From Gemmatimonadota bacterium (lineage in GTDB: Bacteria > Gemmatimonadota > Gemmatimonadetes > Gemmatimonadales > GWC2-71-9), in assembly GCA_025361465.1 (NCBI GenBank), contig JANYAG010000142.1:1-8396 (forward strand): 8,396 nucleotides of DNA. Reading direction: 5' to 3'. The notes beneath the pieces were generated by a model, which was not told the DNA's origin, ran no database searches, and worked only from the letters and a program-made list of their open reading frames with translations. Position 1 is the stretch's first letter. The number at the start of each line of letters is the position of its first letter. Of the stretch, positions 6,191 through 8,396 are shown piece after piece. Both the position numbers and the translations under genes were made by a program.

Positions 6191-7501
6191 ATGTGGAGGC
6201 ACCTCATTCGCCCGTTGATCGCTGTTGCTGCACCTCGCGAACGCGTCATCCTGGTGGCTGCGGCACGCAAGGGCTCCCCTGATGCCATGAAGATGGAGGA
6301 GCACCTCGCCGAACTTGGCCGCTTGGTCGACACCGCCGGGGCGGACGTGGCGGGCACGCTTACCCAGCAGATCGCGGCCGCGAATCCCGGCACGCTGATC
6401 GGGGAAGGAAAGGTCGAGGAACTGCGCGCCCTCGTCGCACAGACGAAGGGCAGCCTCGTGGTGTTTGACGAAGAGCTGACGCCGGCGCAGGGGCAATCCC
6501 TCGAAGAGCTGCTTGGGACGCGGGTGATGGACCGCGCCGAGATCATCCTCGACATTTTCGCGACCCGCGCCCGTTCCAGTGAGGCGAAACTCCAGGTCGA
6601 GCTGGCTCAGCTGCAGTACATGCTGCCACGGCTTACCCGGATGTGGACCCATCTCTCGCGGATTCGCGGCGGCATCGGCTTGCGCGGCCCGGGCGAAACC
6701 CAGCTCGAGACCGACCGGCGCATGATCCGGCAGAAGATCTCGCTCTTGCGGGAGAAGCTCCAGGATGTGGCCCGTCACCGGCAGACCATTCGAGCCAGCA
6801 GAAGCCCGATGCTCTCGGCCGCCCTCGTTGGGTATACCAATGCCGGCAAGTCCAGCGTGCTCCGGGGGATCTCCGGGGAGCATGACATCTTTGTTGAGGA
6901 TCGGCTCTTCGCGACGCTGGATACGCTGACGCGCGAGGTGGATCTCGGCGACAACTTGCGTGTGCGGATGAGTGACACGGTCGGGTTCATCCGCAAGCTG
7001 CCCCACCATCTCGTGGCATCCTTCCGTGCTACGCTCGAAGAAGCCGGCGAGGCTGACCTCCTGCTGCACGTCACCGATGCATCCCATCCCGAGTGGGAAG
7101 ACCACATGCATACCGTCAGGGAGGTGTTGAGCGAACTCGGGCTTGCCGAGCGGCCCACGCTGGTGGTCTTTCACAAGCTTGATGCGCTTGCCGATCCCAC
7201 AGGGTTCGCGACCTATGCCCGCACGCTCTATCCCGACGCGATCTTCACGTCGGTCATGCGTACCGATGGACTTCAGCCGCTGCGTTCAGAGTTGCGCGGG
7301 AGGGCGGCCGCGATCCGGCCGGTGGTGCGCATCCTGCTCGATCCCAGCGATGGCAAGCGCCTCGGCCAGATCCACCGGGTCGGCGATGTGCTGGGGCAGT
7401 CGCTGGAAGGCGAGCGCCTGGTGGTGACGGTCCGCCTGGAGCCGTGGCGCGCTGAACAGTTGCGGCGAGAGGGGCTCACGCTCGAACCCGCCAGCACGTA
7501 A
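6191..7501 (+). CDS. hflX: GTPase HflX (ribosome-associated)
   Basis: HflX is a TRAFAC-class GTPase that binds the 50S subunit and splits stalled or heat-damaged ribosomes. Numbering from the ATG at 6191 (436 residues), the N-terminal HflX domain includes NPGTLIGEGKVEEL (65-78), VMDRAEIILDIFATRARSSE (112-131) and the conserved RGPGETQLETDRR (165-177). The G domain has G1 GYTNAGKSS (214-222), switch I FVEDRLFATLDT (234-245), G3 DTVGF (262-266) and G4 as HKLD (328-331). Most GTPases have NKxD at G4, so the Asn-to-His change is notable. A C-terminal domain follows, ending in EPAST. The start is moderately certain: AAGGG abuts the ATG with no spacing. TGGAGG at 6194-6199 precedes an in-frame ATT (6206) and TTG (6215), which are alternatives that would trim 5-8 residues. 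The gene follows rarA after 40 nt and ends before a hairpin. Confidence 0.95.
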   Translation: MWRHLIRPLIAVAAPRERVILVAAARKGSPDAMKMEEHLAELGRLVDTAGADVAGTLTQQIAAANPGTLIGEGKVEELRALVAQTKGSLVVFDEELTPAQGQSLEELLGTRVMDRAEIILDIFATRARSSEAKLQVELAQLQYMLPRLTRMWTHLSRIRGGIGLRGPGETQLETDRRMIRQKISLLREKLQDVARHRQTIRASRSPMLSAALVGYTNAGKSSVLRGISGEHDIFVEDRLFATLDTLTREVDLGDNLRVRMSDTVGFIRKLPHHLVASFRATLEEAGEADLLLHVTDASHPEWEDHMHTVREVLSELGLAERPTLVVFHKLDALADPTGFATYARTLYPDAIFTSVMRTDGLQPLRSELRGRAAAIRPVVRILLDPSDGKRLGQIHRVGDVLGQSLEGERLVVTVRLEPWRAEQLRREGLTLEPAST

Positions 7502-7502
7502 C

Positions 7503-7523
7503 TCCCGTGCCGAAGACACGGGA
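7503..7523. terminator. Hairpin between convergent genes, possible bidirectional terminator
   Basis: TCCCGTG (7503-7509) and CACGGGA (7517-7523) form a perfect 7-bp stem with a 7-nt loop. It begins one base after the hflX stop and ends three bases before the convergent glycosyltransferase stop. The position suits a shared terminator for both genes. There is no T-tract on either side, so it is not a textbook intrinsic terminator. It may act as an RNA 3'-end stabiliser or with Rho. Confidence 0.45.
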
Positions 7524-7526
7524 ACC

Positions 7527-8396
7527 TCACTGCCCGCTGGTCAGCACCTGGCGCCACAGTGCCGCCAGTCGCCGTGCGACGGCCTCGTTCGAGTAGACCT
7601 CCGCAACGCGCGCGCGCGCCAGCGCCCCGAGAGTCCGGCAACGGCGTGGTTCATCGACCAGCGCCCGCAGCGCACGCGTCAGGGCCGGACCATCGTTCTC
7701 CGCGATTACCAGCCCTGCGTCGGCGACCACATCCGGGAGCGCGCCCGATCGGCTGACGATCGCCGGGATGCCATGCGCCATGGCCTCGAGCACAATGCTT
7801 CCCGTCGGCTCGACCCAATCAGGTGTCGAGCGGGATGGTGCCACCAGGGCATCGGTATCCGCCCAGAGTTGCGGCAGCGACTCTCGCGGCAGGGCGCCGA
7901 GCCACTCGACCCGGGCCGAAAGGCCGAGGCGTTGGGCCTGGGCTTCGAGGGACTCCTGCATCGGGCCTGTCCCCGCAACCCGAAGGCGCCAATCCCCGTA
8001 AGTCTCGGCCAGCGCGTCCAGCAGCAGATCAAGCCCGCGCTCGCGGATAACCCGCCCGACCACAGCCAGCTTCACCGGAGGAATGGCCTCACTGCGGTCG
8101 CCCGTGGTGGTCGCCGTGACGCCGCCGAGGGGAATCACCGCGGTCGGCTTGGTCGGGGCGTCGCCAGCCAGCCGTTCCAGCGCGGGGCGGGCGATCGCGG
8201 CGAGGGCTGCCGCGCCCTGGCGGATCCGCTCGGCCTGCCACTTGGCCGTGATGCCCTTGGGGCCGCCCTGGTTGGACGTCCCGACCAGCACGTACGGGAG
8301 GCCTGCCTTCCTGGCTGCGGCCGCTCCGGCTTCCGCCGTCGGGGTCCACGGGTCACCGACGAGATGCAGCAGGGCGGGGGAGGCCTCCCGGACCGC
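7527..8396 (-). CDS. GT4-fold glycosyltransferase, C-terminal part (5' end beyond the window)
   Basis: This is a GT-B glycosyltransferase resembling family GT4, which transfers a sugar from a nucleotide donor to a glycan, lipid or small acceptor. The frame is open to the right edge (289 residues seen), so the N-terminal acceptor-binding start is missing. A GTG at 8291 lies inside the domain, and the residues before it (LLHLVGDPW, KAGLPYVLVGTSNQGG) continue the fold. The donor-binding half is complete. It shows VVGRVIRERGLDLLLDAL, RVAGTGPM, VEWLGALPRESLPQLW and the EX7E motif in EPTGSIVLEAMAHG (Glu about 196 and 204 counted from the edge), followed by GIPAIVSRSGALPDVV. Family members typically have about 350-400 residues, so roughly 80-110 are missing. 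It converges on hflX with a 25-nt gap, so it belongs to a different transcript. Donor and acceptor cannot be predicted. Cell-surface polysaccharide synthesis is a reasonable guess. Confidence 0.92.
   Translation of the reverse strand, partial: AVREASPALLHLVGDPWTPTAEAGAAAARKAGLPYVLVGTSNQGGPKGITAKWQAERIRQGAAALAAIARPALERLAGDAPTKPTAVIPLGGVTATTTGDRSEAIPPVKLAVVGRVIRERGLDLLLDALAETYGDWRLRVAGTGPMQESLEAQAQRLGLSARVEWLGALPRESLPQLWADTDALVAPSRSTPDWVEPTGSIVLEAMAHGIPAIVSRSGALPDVVADAGLVIAENDGPALTRALRALVDEPRRCRTLGALARARVAEVYSNEAVARRLAALWRQVLTSGQ

Noticed and set aside
7608..7620. Run of alternating CG (possible Z-DNA or repeat)
   Set aside because: It is short, lies inside the glycosyltransferase coding frame and reads as ordinary Ala/Arg codons in high-G+C sequence.
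8289..8291. GTG as the true start of the minus-strand glycosyltransferase
   Set aside because: The frame is open to the window edge and the upstream residues continue a typical Rossmann-like strand/helix. Starting here would remove the N-terminal domain.
1..8396. Mobile element, defence system, CRISPR array, tRNA or riboswitch
   Set aside because: No transposase, integrase, terminal repeats, spaced direct repeats, cloverleaf or large structured leader was seen. Coding genes occupy nearly all of the window.

Overview
This is a gene-dense, high-G+C bacterial chromosomal segment. It holds eight protein genes and almost no intergenic DNA. Seven run on the plus strand: alaS (5' end missing), a 100-residue orphan, a CpsB/YwqE-type PHP phosphatase, gmhA, a short-chain dehydrogenase, a CCA-adding-enzyme-type nucleotidyltransferase, rarA/mgsA and hflX. 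The eighth is a GT4-fold glycosyltransferase on the minus strand that converges on hflX and is cut by the right edge. I found no mobile element, CRISPR array, tRNA or rRNA, and no sign of recent transfer. Codon usage is similar throughout. The gene content, with GmhA implying heptose and a Gram-negative-type surface, and the style of the CCA-enzyme sequence suggest Gemmatimonadota or a similar high-G+C phylum. That placement is inference from remembered family resemblance, not a search.

Layout: positions 1-3641 form a tightly coupled chain. alaS overlaps the orphan by 1 nt (TGATG). The orphan overlaps the PHP gene, the PHP gene overlaps gmhA, and gmhA overlaps the dehydrogenase, each by an ATGA. 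After the dehydrogenase there is a perfect AGGAGG Shine-Dalgarno and then the nucleotidyltransferase gene, whose start is unclear because the codon at the ideal distance is ACG. That gene overlaps rarA by GTGA. A 40-nt gap containing a possible -10 element separates rarA from hflX. A 7-bp hairpin fills the 25-nt space between hflX and the convergent glycosyltransferase gene.

Functionally the plus-strand run mixes translation (alanine charging, tRNA 3'-end CCA addition), envelope polysaccharide chemistry (PHP tyrosine phosphatase, sedoheptulose-7-phosphate isomerase, possibly the dehydrogenase), and stress or rescue functions (RarA at stalled forks, HflX on stalled ribosomes). The glycosyltransferase may relate to the same surface-sugar theme, but it is transcribed separately.

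I do not see a new multi-gene system. The points worth a second look are the unrecognised coupled 100-aa gene, the ACG start candidate after a perfect Shine-Dalgarno, the HKLD in place of NKxD in HflX, and the HD-less C-terminal half of the nucleotidyltransferase.
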